Below are positions 1 through 12,400 of a stretch of DNA of 64,000 nucleotides, piece by piece; positions within the stretch are counted from its first letter, which is position 1; each line of letters starts with the position of its first letter. The notes below the pieces were generated by a model. It searched no databases. It was given only the letters and a program-made list of their open reading frames with translations, and had not been told where the DNA came from. The stretch covers positions 11,916,422 through 11,980,421 of the forward strand of contig NC_049989.1 in NCBI RefSeq assembly GCF_000003815.2. Reading direction: 5' to 3'. Origin of the DNA: Branchiostoma floridae. Taxonomy: Eukaryota; Chordata; Leptocardii; Amphioxiformes; Branchiostomatidae. The position numbers were made by a program, and so were the translations under genes.

Positions 1-104
1 CCGTTGTGATGTTGTGATGTTGTGATGTTGAGATGAACGGACCTGTTCAATCCATGCCAAACATTTGTATACCTGTTAAAACAGGCATTTTTCAACATGT
101 TCGC

Positions 105-176
105 ACTAGCGCAGTGGTAAAGTTTACGCATTCTAAACCAATGCACCCGGTTCGAATCCGGGGAGGTAGATTTTTT
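105..176 (+). repeat. tRNA-like relic or SINE head
   Basis: The stretch has a good A box (TAGCGCAGTGG) and a perfect B box (GGTTCGAATCC). The T arm pairs (CCCGG/CCGGG) and a 5-bp anticodon stem (GCATT/AATGC) closes a 7-base loop. The two sides of the acceptor stem do not pair and the D stem is poor, and a long T run follows. It is therefore a decayed tRNA or the head of a tRNA-derived SINE rather than a working tRNA. Confidence 0.5.
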
Positions 177-663
177 TCAATTTTTTTTTCTTTTTTACAT
201 CCATTAAAATACTAATTTTTACATCCATTTGGCCACACCAATTTATTTCTTTGGTTAACGGATTCGCCGCTTCGTTTTTTCGCCGAATAGAAATAAAAAT
301 TAAAAAAAAAAACTTAAAAATGCCCCGCAACAGAGCTCACTCAAAAACAGGCAATGTGTAGTGAAATTTGCTGCAGTTCACGCAAATTTTAACAGGTGGC
401 GTCTAGATCTGCTGCAGTTCAAGCACATATGTGAATCTCTCCATGCGCCAATATCAGGTTTAGTTACTCTGTTCTATTTATATGACATTCTAATAACTAG
501 AAAAAAACGTTCACACACGCAAACATTGGCAAAATGCCAGCTTTTTTGAAAGCACCTGTTTTTCTCTATTCCAATTGCTATTCATGCTTGTTTGTCTAAT
601 ATGGCCTTTGTAAAGTCAAGACATACAAGTAATTTGTACTTGAACAATAGAACTTTGCCTCAC

Positions 664-922
664 CAAAAGTTACCCCCGCGACCAGATTTTGATTGGACTG
701 CGACAGTTTATCTACGGCGAACAGCATGGCCTCCACGGTCTCGCCGCCTTTCAGGGAGATGTCCCCGCACTTCTCGTCTCCCGTCCCCGGGTCGTGCACG
801 CGGAACAGCCCGCCGAGTCTGGCGGTGGTCCCCGCTGACTCTGCGAATACGGCCGTGCAGTCCTGGGCCGCCGCACTCGCAAGAACCATCAACAGCACGG
901 CTAGAGACACTCTGTATCTCAT
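664..922 (-). CDS. Metabotropic glutamate receptor-like class C GPCR, first coding exon
   Basis: This is the first coding exon of a receptor whose remaining exons lie outside the window. From the ATG it encodes a hydrophobic signal peptide (about residues 1-19, ending SAAAQ), then a conserved start of the extracellular ligand-binding domain: GGLF.VH, CGDI, EAMLFAVD and a LVAGVTFG turn. That order matches the amino-terminal lobe of metabotropic glutamate receptors. The exon ends in phase 1 at a TTTG|GTGAGG donor after 86 codons plus one base. No second exon is visible between the donor and the window edge. The upstream side carries degenerate tandem copies of the start-codon end of this same exon. 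Assignment to the class C family is firm; the exact subtype and ligand are not, because the binding residues lie mainly in later exons. Confidence 0.75.
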
Positions 923-1400
923 CTGAAAAAAAATATAACAAAAATTCTCATTATTTCAATAATTTCTTCTATGATATAACACATCCTCACTCAAAAACCG
1001 TAAACAGCCCGGCTAAAGACAATCTGTATCTCGTCTGAAGAAAAATATAAGAAAAATTCTCATTATTTCAATCTTTCATTCTTGTATTAACACATCCCTA
1101 CCCCAAGAACCGTCAACAGCACGGCTAGAGACAAACTGTATATATATAATCTGAGGAAAAATATAACAAAAAAGTCTCATTATTTCAATCAGTCATTCTA
1201 TAATAAAATTTCTACCGTAAACTACCAAAAACACATCCCTACTACAAGAAACGTCAACAACACGGCTTGCGACACTTTGTATATCATCTGATGAAAAATA
1301 TACCATAATTTTTCGTTATTCAATATTTATTCCTCTAATATCATTTATATCGTAAACTACCAAGAACCGTCAACAATACTAGTTGCAATGAGTTTTACAA
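880..1400. repeat. Tandem copies of the GPCR exon start
   Basis: A unit beginning in the signal-peptide part of the exon (AACAGCACGGCTAGAGACAC on the plus strand) and running upstream of the ATG recurs with anchors at 891, 1003, 1115, 1255 and 1372. Spacing is 112, 112, 140 and 117 bases. Later copies are increasingly decayed. The first copy is the true exon edge; the others lie in what should be promoter or 5' UTR. Confidence 0.75.
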
Positions 1401-1643
1401 ACCTATAAGAAACTGGTTATGCGAAATGACCAAGTACCAAAACGAAAAAAAAAAAAAACTTTCATGCAAATGTATCTACATATGGTTTTGGTGATTCAGA
1501 CACTTTGGAGTTCGCTTAGTGGTCATGATGAGCAATTTTCTCTCCTTTTGTTCGTGGACTGGAGAGGGTGCGTCTGCAAAACAGCGTGATTCACCTTAGG
1601 ACCGCTGACAAAAGAAGAGACACTCTATTATTCATGACTATCA

Positions 1644-1775
1644 TTAGAGAGTCAGAAAGGGAGGTTCCACACAGTTACAACTCATTCATGAACGAAATTT
1701 TTAGAGAGTCAAAAGGGGAGGTTCCACACAATTACATGTCTTTCGTGAACGAAATAGTTTCGCTAATTTAGAGAA
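1644..1775. repeat. 57-bp tandem repeat
   Basis: TTAGAGAGTCA followed by GGGAGGTTCCACACA and a CATGAACGAAAT-like end occurs at 1644 and again at 1701, with a fragment of a third unit near 1768. No gene is visible between 1401 and 2280 apart from this. Confidence 0.6.
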
Positions 1776-2280
1776 TGATATGGCAGTGAGGTCAGAGAGA
1801 TTTTGTTTTCTAAAAACACATTATTCCATAAGCTACTGGAAAAGCAATATAACAACGAAATGATATTATTGATGTCATACCCTTTGGTACATTTATGAAA
1901 TAGCTTTAATGGCAATAATTTACGTCCTTTTGTATATCCGACCACCAAGTGAATGACAAATTCAGACCCCGTTTAATTATTGATTGTTATTATGAATATA
2001 TATCAAATTGTCTTCTAAGGGAAAGGTAGAAATCTTGTTTAATGTGAACGGTCACTTAGCAGTAAACTTTAGCGAAAAGTGCCGTAGGAGATAATTCTAA
2101 CTGTGTAAATCTTGTGATACAATACAGAAGGCAAACGTTCTGGTCTAGGCTTCAGGTATCTCAAAATGTATTTTGCCTGTGTATCTGTATAGCCGATAGA
2201 ACTAACCTTCAGCGTAACACATCAGATTCTGTATCTGTATCTGTACAACCGGCATAACTGAACGACCTGACACAAGTAAG

Positions 2281-2738
2281 GGGCCGCGTAGCACAGTGGT
2301 AGTGTATTCGGCCCGTGACCGAGAGGTCGCCGGTTCGAATCCGCCTGCCGTGTTGCCGGTCGTGTGCCCTTGGGAAAGGCACTTTACACGACTTTCCTCA
2401 CTTTACTCAAGTGAAAATGAGTCGTCCCTCGGATAGGACGTTAAATGGAGGTCCCGTGTTTGGGGAGAGCCACACCCCGGGCACGTAAAAGAACCCGCCA
2501 CATGTGCGATGGTGCGATGTGAGCGGATCAAACCATTCCGGCCAAAATGGGGTAGGGAATTTCCCGAGCAGCCTCGTAACCCCTGCTTCGCCTATTGAGT
2601 CAGTGAAGTCCAGCTTGCTTAAGCTTGATGTTTCTGACTTAGGGAGAAGAGATGCTGCTACAGTTATAGCTATGGGCCGCTCTTCATCAACATGATGGTA
2701 ACATCAGGCCCTACGAACCTGATTTAGAAAAAAAAAAG
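2281..2738 (+). mobile_element. tRNA-derived SINE
   Basis: A tRNA-like head carries an A box (TAGCACAGTGG) and a B box (GGTTCGAATCC). The body contains CTTGGGAAAGGCACTTTACAC and CACGTAAAAGAACCC, motifs I associate with SINE bodies in marine invertebrates. It ends in an A-rich tail (TTTAGAAAAAAAAAA). The whole unit is about 460 bases with no coding potential. The 3' limit is set by the A tail; no target duplication was confirmed. Confidence 0.75.
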
Positions 2739-3056
2739 TAGCATTTGCACATCTAGCTGTAAGCGTTGTTCAAGGTTTTAGGATGCTCATACAGTACTTT
2801 ATGGAAACGAGTTCCACTGTATCGATAGTTAAGCTATGGGAAAAAAAAGGACGAATCCTGGGTTCATAAAAATATGAGGCTACACTAAACGTGACATTCC
2901 CCCCGAATCTTGTCAATTCATAAATTTAAAAACAATCGTGAAAACAGTACCTCCAGGGATACTCTCTATTTCCTTCGCTATTACCAAGGAGGTTATGTGG
3001 AGACTATGTGTATATCTTGAATTGTTCGCGATGGGCTTTTTCGCGAAATCATGACA

Positions 3057-3436
3057 CCAAGGATATACGTTCTACTGTGCTACAGAATTGTTTCTAATAC
3101 CGTCAACATTGAACAAAGCGAAAACCTCCCTACCCCTTTCATGCCGCAAAAATAAGTCCCCGCGAAACTAAAATCATACACGATATATCAAACGTTAGCA
3201 TCTAACAGAATGATACTGTACCTTATTATTTTCTAACAGAAAAAAACCAAGGATATACGTTCTACTGTGCTACAGAATTGTTTCTAATACCGCCAACATT
3301 GAACAAAGCGAAAACCTCCCTACCCCTTTCATGCCGCAAAAATAAGTCCCCGCGAAACTAAAATCATACACGATATATCAAACGTTAGCATCTAACAGAA
3401 TGATACTGTACCTTATTATTTTCTAACAGAAAAAAA
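3057..3436. repeat. 190-bp tandem duplication
   Basis: Bases 3057-3246 are repeated at 3247-3436 with one substitution that I can see (ACCGTCAAC versus ACCGCCAAC). The near-identity indicates a very recent duplication or an assembly duplication. The unit includes CCGCGAAACTAAAATCATAC, which resembles the CGCGAA-rich MITE family found elsewhere in this window. Confidence 0.85.
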
Positions 3437-4565
3437 CACGCCTTTTTGTGGTAAGAGACGCAAAAAAAGTCGGCCAGGTGTGTATTTGAAAGCCGGATCT
3501 TGGATACAAAAACAGACGAACAAAGATGTCATTTGTTGTGCACAATGGACTGCGACACCTTTGAATTATTAATATCAATATGACAGTATAGGAATCCTCA
3601 TGTGACATTTCGCAGACCTCTCCTATTCCGTACCATAATTCTAGGTCAACTATGCCAACAGTATGGTATCATTATTTTTCAAAAACATATTTTATACATA
3701 GGAATAAACAACTGTAACAAAACATCACCTTGAAGCCGATGAGTTTTCTTGATTTTGTAGACTTAGATAAGGCCTTCGACTCGTCTTGGAGGTCCACTGA
3801 CACAAATTTGAACCGACGTTTGCGTAATGACCAACTGTCACCTTAGCCTTCGTCAAGAAAGGAAATAGGCAAAACCTGGAAATAAAATGTAAATGATGGT
3901 AATTTTTCTACATATAAAAAGAAAGCTTTTCTGTATATCGGTGATTGAAAGCGACATAGTGATAATGACGATGATACTTCCCCGGGGACAGTTTATACCA
4001 AGTGCTTAGCGTAGCAACCACATAGATACGTCACCATTTTCGCAGCAATTCTCCAATAAGATAAATTTGAAGAGAAAACATTCTGTATCAATTTCACAAA
4101 ATCGTTTCATACGAAGTCTATTTTTCTAAGACATCTTTACGCACAAATTGTTGACTGTTCTTACCTTCGACGGCACGCATACAACGTCTGGCGTATATGT
4201 AGGTTACGGTCGTTGCACAATGCTAGCAGCACCTTAAGACATCACGTAACGTCTCATAAACATCTGATAACGAACAATAACTTACGAAATATTTTTGAAG
4301 CATCTTTAGACTGGCATGTTTAAGAGAGAGAGAGAGAGTACTTGGCAGGTAAATATTGTATTCTGTGTCTTACTGTGACGACCTGCGTATTGCGCAGCCC
4401 CCCAGGGAGTTGGAAATTGTCAGGGTGGGGTCGCTCACGCCCTGACGCCGACTCATAGAGGTCACGTAAGGCGGATTGTTGTCATGGCGACGCTAGGTAC
4501 GTGGGAGCGAGACACCAGTGACAATATTGTGTCATACATTTTACTCATTACAGTCTTGCCTTGGC
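3437..4565. other. No gene seen
   Basis: AT-rich sequence with a short GA run at 4325-4338. No exon with coding character or flanking splice sites was found. Confidence 0.5.
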
Positions 4566-4760
4566 TTAGGTCACATTTCCAAACCGGGGCCCGGCCGGGC
4601 AGCTTTCGGACGCGAAAAGAATGACATAAAATACATTAAGATACACAAAATGTCGAAAGAAGATTCATGGGTATGATTTGTGTATTTTTCTAGGTATACA
4701 TTTTGATTTCTCGTTTCTTAAAACATCCCGGCCGGGCCCCGGTTTGGAAATGTGACCCAA
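4566..4760. mobile_element. Palindromic MITE, family A
   Basis: The 34-base ends (4566-4599 and 4727-4760) are inverted copies with one mismatch, reading TTAGGTCACATTTCCAAACC then a GC-rich GGGGCCCGGCCGGG block. The 127-base centre has no open frame. A second copy is at 40232-40429. The size and long terminal inverted repeats fit a non-autonomous DNA transposon of unknown superfamily. Confidence 0.75.
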
Positions 4761-4764
4761 GCTT

Positions 4765-5088
4765 AAGCTAAGGGCACAACCCGCCGTACGTGCAATTTGT
4801 CCGTACGTTTTTGTGGGAGGACACGTCCGCCACATATTTCTGAAAACGTTCAGGCTGTACATGGCAGGCGCGTCGCCCGTACTGGCATGTACGGAGAGCG
4901 AATCCGCAGCCCGATGGCACACAAAGTTGTGCCTGCACGTACTTTTTCCACGGCGTGTCTGTGTGCTCCAAAATCCGTCGGATTCCCTACGAGTTCGTAC
5001 GGAGGTGGTACTTACCACTTGCGAATCTAAAATGATTGCCCACGTTTTGGCACGTATTTGCACGAATAACGGGTTGTGCCCTTAGCTT
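4765..5088. mobile_element. Inverted-repeat MITE, family B
   Basis: A perfect 19-bp terminal inverted repeat (AAGCTAAGGGCACAACCCG) bounds a 324-base unit that starts four bases after element A. The interior is rich in GTACG and GCACGTA motifs and gives several long but unconvincing open frames. A diverged partner lies at about 39705-40165. Confidence 0.75.
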
Positions 5089-6045
5089 TAGAACAGTCCT
5101 AGTCATTGTAATGCAAACTCCGCCGTCCCGGGCCCTCATATATTTGGCGGCGGTTGTTGTAACGTTATATAACCATAACTATGTCTACTGTTGACTTTTC
5201 AACTACACGTACCAACAAAAATTGTTTGGCAACGATAGGGCTGCGGCCTGTAGTTTAAGGCTGGGTAAGCTGAATTTGCGAGTCAGATGGGGCACTGACT
5301 GATATAGATTATATCATAGAATCATAGATTTTTGTTATGTTGCAAAGGTGTCTCCAACATGACTAATTAAAAACTATCATTATGTGTAAGCACACCCATA
5401 CATACATATATTATGTACTTCTTGTTTGCAGTGCACATAATTCATCGAGATGCGTATCTCTAGCCATCAATCTTGACATGCAAGAATGATTTCTTTGTTG
5501 AGTTCAGAGGTAGTATCATCTCAGTGCCAAAATGGCTATTAACCTACAAAACACCATTACATTAGTCTCCACCAGACTGTCTGTTGGCTTTTTTATAGGG
5601 ATAATAATTTGCCAGTGGAGTTTTCCTACCATAGGAGTTAGCTGGCCTCAAAAGGGGAACATGAACCTTAGCGTGGACTGACTACGTACCCTGGCCAATT
5701 TCCAAATTCTACGATTCCGACACCCCTGTATGTAGGAAGGCCTGGTGTAGGCTACCATTCATAAGCAACAAGCGATGCATACACTCTCCATACTGACCAT
5801 AGGACAAGATGTAGATGCACGTGGAGAAAACATTAACCACCAAGGAACAAGTTTAATATTCACAGATTCTTCATCTGTATATAATCAGCCTTAATTTTTT
5901 TTCTAAACAGTTGCCTATGGTGCTAACACACTATACTATATAATATTCTCTTTCTGAATCACATTCCTTGTTTCTTACAAAAGTGTAATTACTATAATAT
6001 ACCTAGGCTTTACCTTTCTGTATACCAGTGAACCGAGGGTCTTCT
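5089..6045. other. No gene seen
   Basis: AT-rich non-coding sequence. A TTTATT at 6046 (AATAAA on the minus strand) is a candidate polyadenylation signal for TUFM, about 400 bases past its stop codon. Confidence 0.4.
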
Positions 6046-6449
6046 TTATTGAAACCCTTTACTTTAGTAATAAAGTCAATACTACACCAAAGTGTACATT
6101 TTTTGCATGATCTGAAAAGCCTTGTGACTAGAGTTTGAAATTTCAAGTCAACAAAATCAATGTTATACTATATTCTGTTATAGTCTGAAGCAAAATGACT
6201 CCATATAGAATATAGAAATGACTTACTCACATTGACTACACATGTCAATGAGATTTTGCATCATTTTTGTTGCAAAGCTACAACTGGACAAAATAGTGGG
6301 GTTTGCCTGCATTATCTTAACACTGTATGTAATGCTGTATTCGTTTATGCGTGTGATTTGTAAAAACAAAAGAAAACTTGACATACTTCATATGTACACT
6401 ATGTGGCTACAGAAAATATCTGATCACGACTAAGGGAAATTTCGTCGCG

Positions 6450-9400
6450 TTAGTTCCCCGTGAATTTCTCTTCTGGTTTTGGAGGCGGCAGGATCTTGGT
6501 GACGACCCCGGTGCCGATGGTGTGGTTCCCGTCGCGTAACGTGAATCTCTGTCCCGGCTCCATCACCATGGGGGTTCTCAGCACCAGGGACAGGGTGGTG
6601 TCCTCTCCGGGCATCACCATTTCCTATGGAAAAAAACAATATGGGGATGAGTTATTTATCTACTGAGATTTACAGGGTTGTAGCCAGCCTGTAATCAATT
6701 TCTGTCCCCTCGATTCTATCGAGTGCCCAACAAGCAAGACGTCATACTTCGATGTGACATTTCTAGGAGGGTGCAGGGGCATGCTCCCTCTGAAGACTTT
6801 GAAATCCAGATGCTCTTGCATTTTGAGGTGTAGGTTTTGCTGGTTTGGTGAAAAATTACACAAGGGAGACAGTTTTATCATATCTTTACCTATCAATTTT
6901 TGCCAGGTGCAGAGGACAGAATGGGCAATTTTTTTTTCTGGCCCCAGCTGCAAAATTCTGTCAAAGGACGGAGGGACAGATGCTGGCTAAAACCCTGATT
7001 GGCAGTATTTACAGGTGACTATCACCTTTACACAATGTCAACCTGGAGACCAGATTGTAAGGCTTGATCCACTCACACCCAAATAGACCCATGGTGTTTT
7101 TGATAAAGTGTGGTTTGATCTCTACTGTACTGGAGATGTAACTCTCCTCAAACATGTGACTACGTGTACCAGAATTACACCCATCCCAAGGGATAGCCCT
7201 AACCCTAGCTAGGTACTCTTTTTCACTTGCATCAAATCCTTGTTTCAAGGACTCCAACCCTTTTAAGTAGCTACAAAAAGGGACATAAACTCTACATCAT
7301 GAGGAAGGTTGAAATGGGGTCGAGCAATGCAAGACATTCTTATCCTTTCGTTGAAGAGGTTAATCAGTCACGTATGCAAACAGTTACAACAATTTTCTTC
7401 AATCAATGACTGTTTTGTAAAGTTACAGTACATACCTCCCAAATTTTCGATGTCTACCAGCACATCTTCGTTATGGGGAATGACCTAGTCTCAGACGAAA
7501 ATGTACTGGTGGACATCGAAAATTTGGGAGGTATGTACTGTACCTTTACAAAACAGTCATTGATTGAAGAAAATTGTTGCAATTCTTATCCTTACCTTTC
7601 CCTCGGGCAGGGAGACTCGACACGCCATGTTCCACGTGTGGGAGAACATGACGGGAGTGTAGGTGTTGGTGAACGGTGTGCGACGGCCGCCTTCCTCTTT
7701 AGTCAGGATGTAAACCTGCAGGATGGTAAGTAATCATAAGAAACTAAAAAGGTAACATTTGCAAGTAAATACAAAATGTCTTGCCTTCACATGGTCTATC
7801 CTAACAAAAATTGCTGTTTATTCTTGGCCAATCATATTCATATATGTATATGGTGACCAGCCCCTCCAGCTCTGCCCTGCCACTTGCTACACAATGTAAT
7901 AGAACACCACCTGGTGTCTACTACTTTACCAGTAACCATGGTGACAGCCATTTGTTCCAGTCATTGATCATATTTGTTTGCAAGGAAGGAGGAGTAAAAG
8001 AACCAGAGATATATGTTTCCCTTCATGAGGAGAGTGACTGAAATTCATTGTCATTGAGAGCATTGAAAGGTCATTGGAAGGCCATAGTGATCCATGACAA
8101 ACCATAGAGATCATTGTCAAATTTCTGGTCTTGTATTTGTAAGCAAGCACAATGTGTGGATCATTTCCCAGTACCTGAGCCTGAACCTTCTCCTGTGGTG
8201 CGACCGACCCAGGTTTACACAGTATGGTTCCCACTCCCCTCACCAACACACCCATGCTGGGAGCTAACTGATACAATAACAGATCCCTACCTGAGCCTGA
8301 ACCTTCTCCTGTGGTGCGACTGACCCAGGTTTACACAGCATGGTTCCCAATCCCCTCACCAACACACCCATGCTGGGAGCTAACTGATACAATAACAGGT
8401 TCCTACCTGAGCCTGAACCTTCTCCTGTGGTGCGACTGACCCAGGTTTACACAGCATGGTTCCCAATCCCCTCACCAACACACCCATGCTGGGAGCTAAC
8501 TGATACAATAACAGGTTCCTACCTGAGCCTGAACCTTCTCCTGTGGTGCGACAGACCCAGGTTTACACAGCATGGTTCACACTCCCCTCACCAACAAACC
8601 CATGCTGGGAGCTAACTGATACAATAACAGGTCCCTACCTGAGCCTGAACCTTCTCCTGTGGTGCGACCGACCCAGGTTTACACAGCATGGTTCCCCTGC
8701 GCACGTCACCCTTCTTTACACCCCTGACCAGTGCACCCAGACTGTCCCCTGCCTCTGCCCTGTCCAGCTGCTGGTGGAACATTTCAATACCTGCAAGAGG
8801 GGGTATACAAGTCTCACTGAATAAGGGTTTACGATCTAAGACTCCTAGGTAGTTCTAACGGTAAGACAGGTAAAATGTTTAATGTGTACCCGAAATGACA
8901 TTTTTTCTATCATATAATATGTAAAAATTTGATCTTTTCTGAAAATATCTTAGGTACCTGTATGTAATCTTTAAATCAATTTAAATTCAAGTAACTGAAT
9001 CATCGCACTAAATATGTTTCATTTCAATCACAAGGAAAAGATCCTCAAGCATTGCTACAAAATCATATCAACAGTATTTCACTCCGGTATGGTGGAGTGA
9101 AATAATAACAACAGTCAAACATTCTAACCTCATTTAAGTGTACAAGAGTAAGACCATACCTGTGATCACAGTCTTTACATTGACACCATATCCAATGATG
9201 AGGGCGGGGTCTCCTTTGTGGATGGTTCCACGGATCATCGTACCCGTCACAACTGTACCACGGCCTGGGGACACAGATGGGATGAACAATCAACGACATC
9301 GCCGATGAAGATTAAATATCCAGGGAATAAGATACGCTAAATAGTTGTTACCCAAGAAACCGGATGTGACTTTGAAAAATGTCAGAAGACGTTTCAGATA

Positions 9401-12400
9401 GGATCCACTATCGTTTGTAAGTGACACTGAGGAGATTTTTTTTTTGAAAGCAGATTTTATACACTTTGACTTCATGTGTAAAGGATAAGAAAATTTCTAG
9501 ATAATCCAATTGGAAACAAAACTTTTCTTTCCTATTGGACTGTCTGAATTCTGTTCATACTTGGGATCTAACACCTGCTCAGTGTCATTGACAAAAGGTA
9601 TGCTACCTGAAATGTCTGACAGTTTACAAAATGATGTCCAGTTGCTTTAGTAACTTCTATTTGGCAAATCAACTACATCAATTCATGAGATTTCTGCAGC
9701 CATACCATAGAAATCTGCTATCACCAAACTTCTTCATTTTGGTCATAATACCAATCATTAACCTTTCAACTGCAACTTTTGAGCTGGAAACAGACAAAGA
9801 ATACAGAATCATTTGAGCAAAAGTTACGACTTTCTTAATGTTATGGTTTCCTTGATGCTGCCCATATGCTGAGTGTTTTAGCCTAGTTAGAGGAAGAAAA
9901 AGAAGAACTTTATTTCAAAGGATACAATGTGTGGTTACCTGTACATGAGTTCAAACAATTCTAATTCTATTTTATATAAAGTAATAGTGTAAACAATCAA
10001 GCTAGCGTTATGTGTGCTATATTCTGAAACATTATGACAGTGTACTGCTTGAGAAAAGTGTGGTATCGTCTTGTTTTCTAAAGGAGTTGTCTACGAATTG
10101 ACATGTACCTGAGATGGAGTGTACCATCTCCACTGGCATCATGAAGGGCTTGTCCAGATCACGTTGGGGGAGGGGCAGGTAGCTGTCCACTGCTTCTAGC
10201 AGTTTATGGATGGACGCCTCTCCTAGTTCTGAGTCCTTACCCTGTAGACAAACAGTAACATTGATACCATAATCAAAATGGGTTATGGCAATGTTGTGTT
10301 TCCTATTAGTCCCAAAAAAATTTTAGTAGGCAATCTCTCTTCTTCTTTTTTTTTTGTACATATTACTGTAAATGCAGAAATGTTCGCGGTGGTTTTATGC
10401 TCACGTTTTTCACAGTGGCCACTTCATCGCGAACATCGCGAACTTAAAACCACCGCGAAAATTTTTCCATGGCAGTCCATGGTGCTACCGCAAACTTAAA
10501 ACCACTGCAAAAAGTCCTTTTTCCCGCTCACGCGAAATCAAATCCCCGCGAACTTGAATGCATTTATAATAATTTGTAATTCTTAGTCTACAAAGCAGGG
10601 TGTCAACATAAAGGGAACCTAATGCTCTGTGGGTATGTCAACAAATTTTTCTATGATAACAAAAATGAGGAGCACATGTTGAAATGCTGAAAATGATTCT
10701 GCAGAGTCTTAATCACTTAGAATTAGATGTCTTAAAAATGTCATGCCAGCGGTCAAACAAAATAAAAAAAACTAGGGTCTGTTTGAATTACTTTTTCTGT
10801 TGCAACAGAAATAAAGAGTGCGAATTACTTACATGTCTTAAATGTCATCTCCTCAACCAAAATAAACACTAAAACAGCTTGGGTCTGACGGGAAACCGAA
10901 AACACAAGCAAATTGAATTTTCAAATGACGAAGATTCTTGCGCACATAACTTGAGACACAGCTCAGAATAAGATGTTCCTCACCTCGAGAGCGTACAGAG
11001 CAGACCCGACGATCAGGGGAACGTCATCACCGGGGTAACCAAACTCTGTCAGCAGCTCCCTCATCTCCATCTCCACCAGCTCCAGGGTGTCGCTGTCAAC
11101 AACATCCGCCTTGTTTACGTAAACAACGATGTGGGAGATACCAATCTGTAGGAAGGGAGAGGGACAGTTTTATTAGTACAATACTTCTGTCTATAACATC
11201 AGCCTTGTTAACATACACAACAATGTGCGTGATACCAATATGGGGGAGGGGAGAGAGTTTTGTTAGACAGTACAATATTTCTGTCCACAACATTTGCCTT
11301 GATCATGATATGGAAAATACCAATCTGGAAGAAGGGGAGGAACAAATGTCCTTAGCAAACATGTTCTGCATTGGAAGTTATACAATTCAAGGATTATGAT
11401 GTATCCAGCACCATACCCATTTTTACTTTATCAAACAGACATGAACTTTATTGCCATGTGAAACTTACTCCTTCCTTTAGTGAAGGATTCCCCCACAAAA
11501 GCAGTTTGGGGGTGAAAAATTGCTTGTAAAGGACTTTTAAAAATAAATTTCAAAAATAATGTTATGTGTCAACATAAAATATTGACTAAGTCTGTCAGTC
11601 TGTGGAAAGCCACCAGAAATATCAAATTGTCCAGAAAATGATGTTTGGAGAAGCACATACTCCTTTCTGAGAAAGAATCATAAAAAAAATCATTTGAAAA
11701 AAAATACCTCAGAATAAAGACCTTAGGCAGTTTGTACTTGGCTGCTGTTATGTAATAGTCTACCAATAATGCAGTACAGACCCAGATACCTGTTTAGCTA
11801 GTAGTAAGTGTTCCCTTGTCTGAGGCATGCACCCGTCTGTAGCAGCCACCACCAGGATGGCTCCGTCCATCTGTGCTGTACCTGTGATCATGTTCTGTAA
11901 CAGAAATATCATGAGTTAAGGATGTATAAAAACTCTAAGTGTTTTTCTTGAAGACCATACAAGAAAGACATGTTAAAAATAAAAAGAGGGTACTTGATGT
12001 CTGTTTCAATACAAATATAAAGAATCTAAAGAACACTTTGCGTTTGGGGATAGAGATGTCTGGAAGGAGAGGATGGCACTGGTGATGATGAAATTCAAAA
12101 AATATTTTGACCACTCAAAATACACTACAATAGTGCATTTCTTCTCATTCCGAAACAAATTTGATCCTCATTTTACTATCTTATGACCATTTTCAATTTT
12201 TCTGTAGCTAATACCTGTAGTCTTCTTGTTTTTACTATCTTAGAATTAGTGGTCCTAATGGCACAAACTAAATGAAAAAAATCTTCTACCTTGGACCAAC
12301 ACACTGTAACTGGCATTGTGATAATAATGTCTTTTTGGTTAATCAAACAATGTTTCTCTGTACTTTCTCCTTGCACTTTCTCTTTTAGACATGGGAATAC

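Noticed and set aside
105-176. Functional tRNA gene
   Set aside because: A and B boxes and the T arm are good, but the acceptor stem does not pair and the D stem is poor.
4665-5085. Overlapping open frames of 67-132 codons
   Set aside because: They lie within element B and across the A/B border, follow palindromic sequence, and lack splice or family support.
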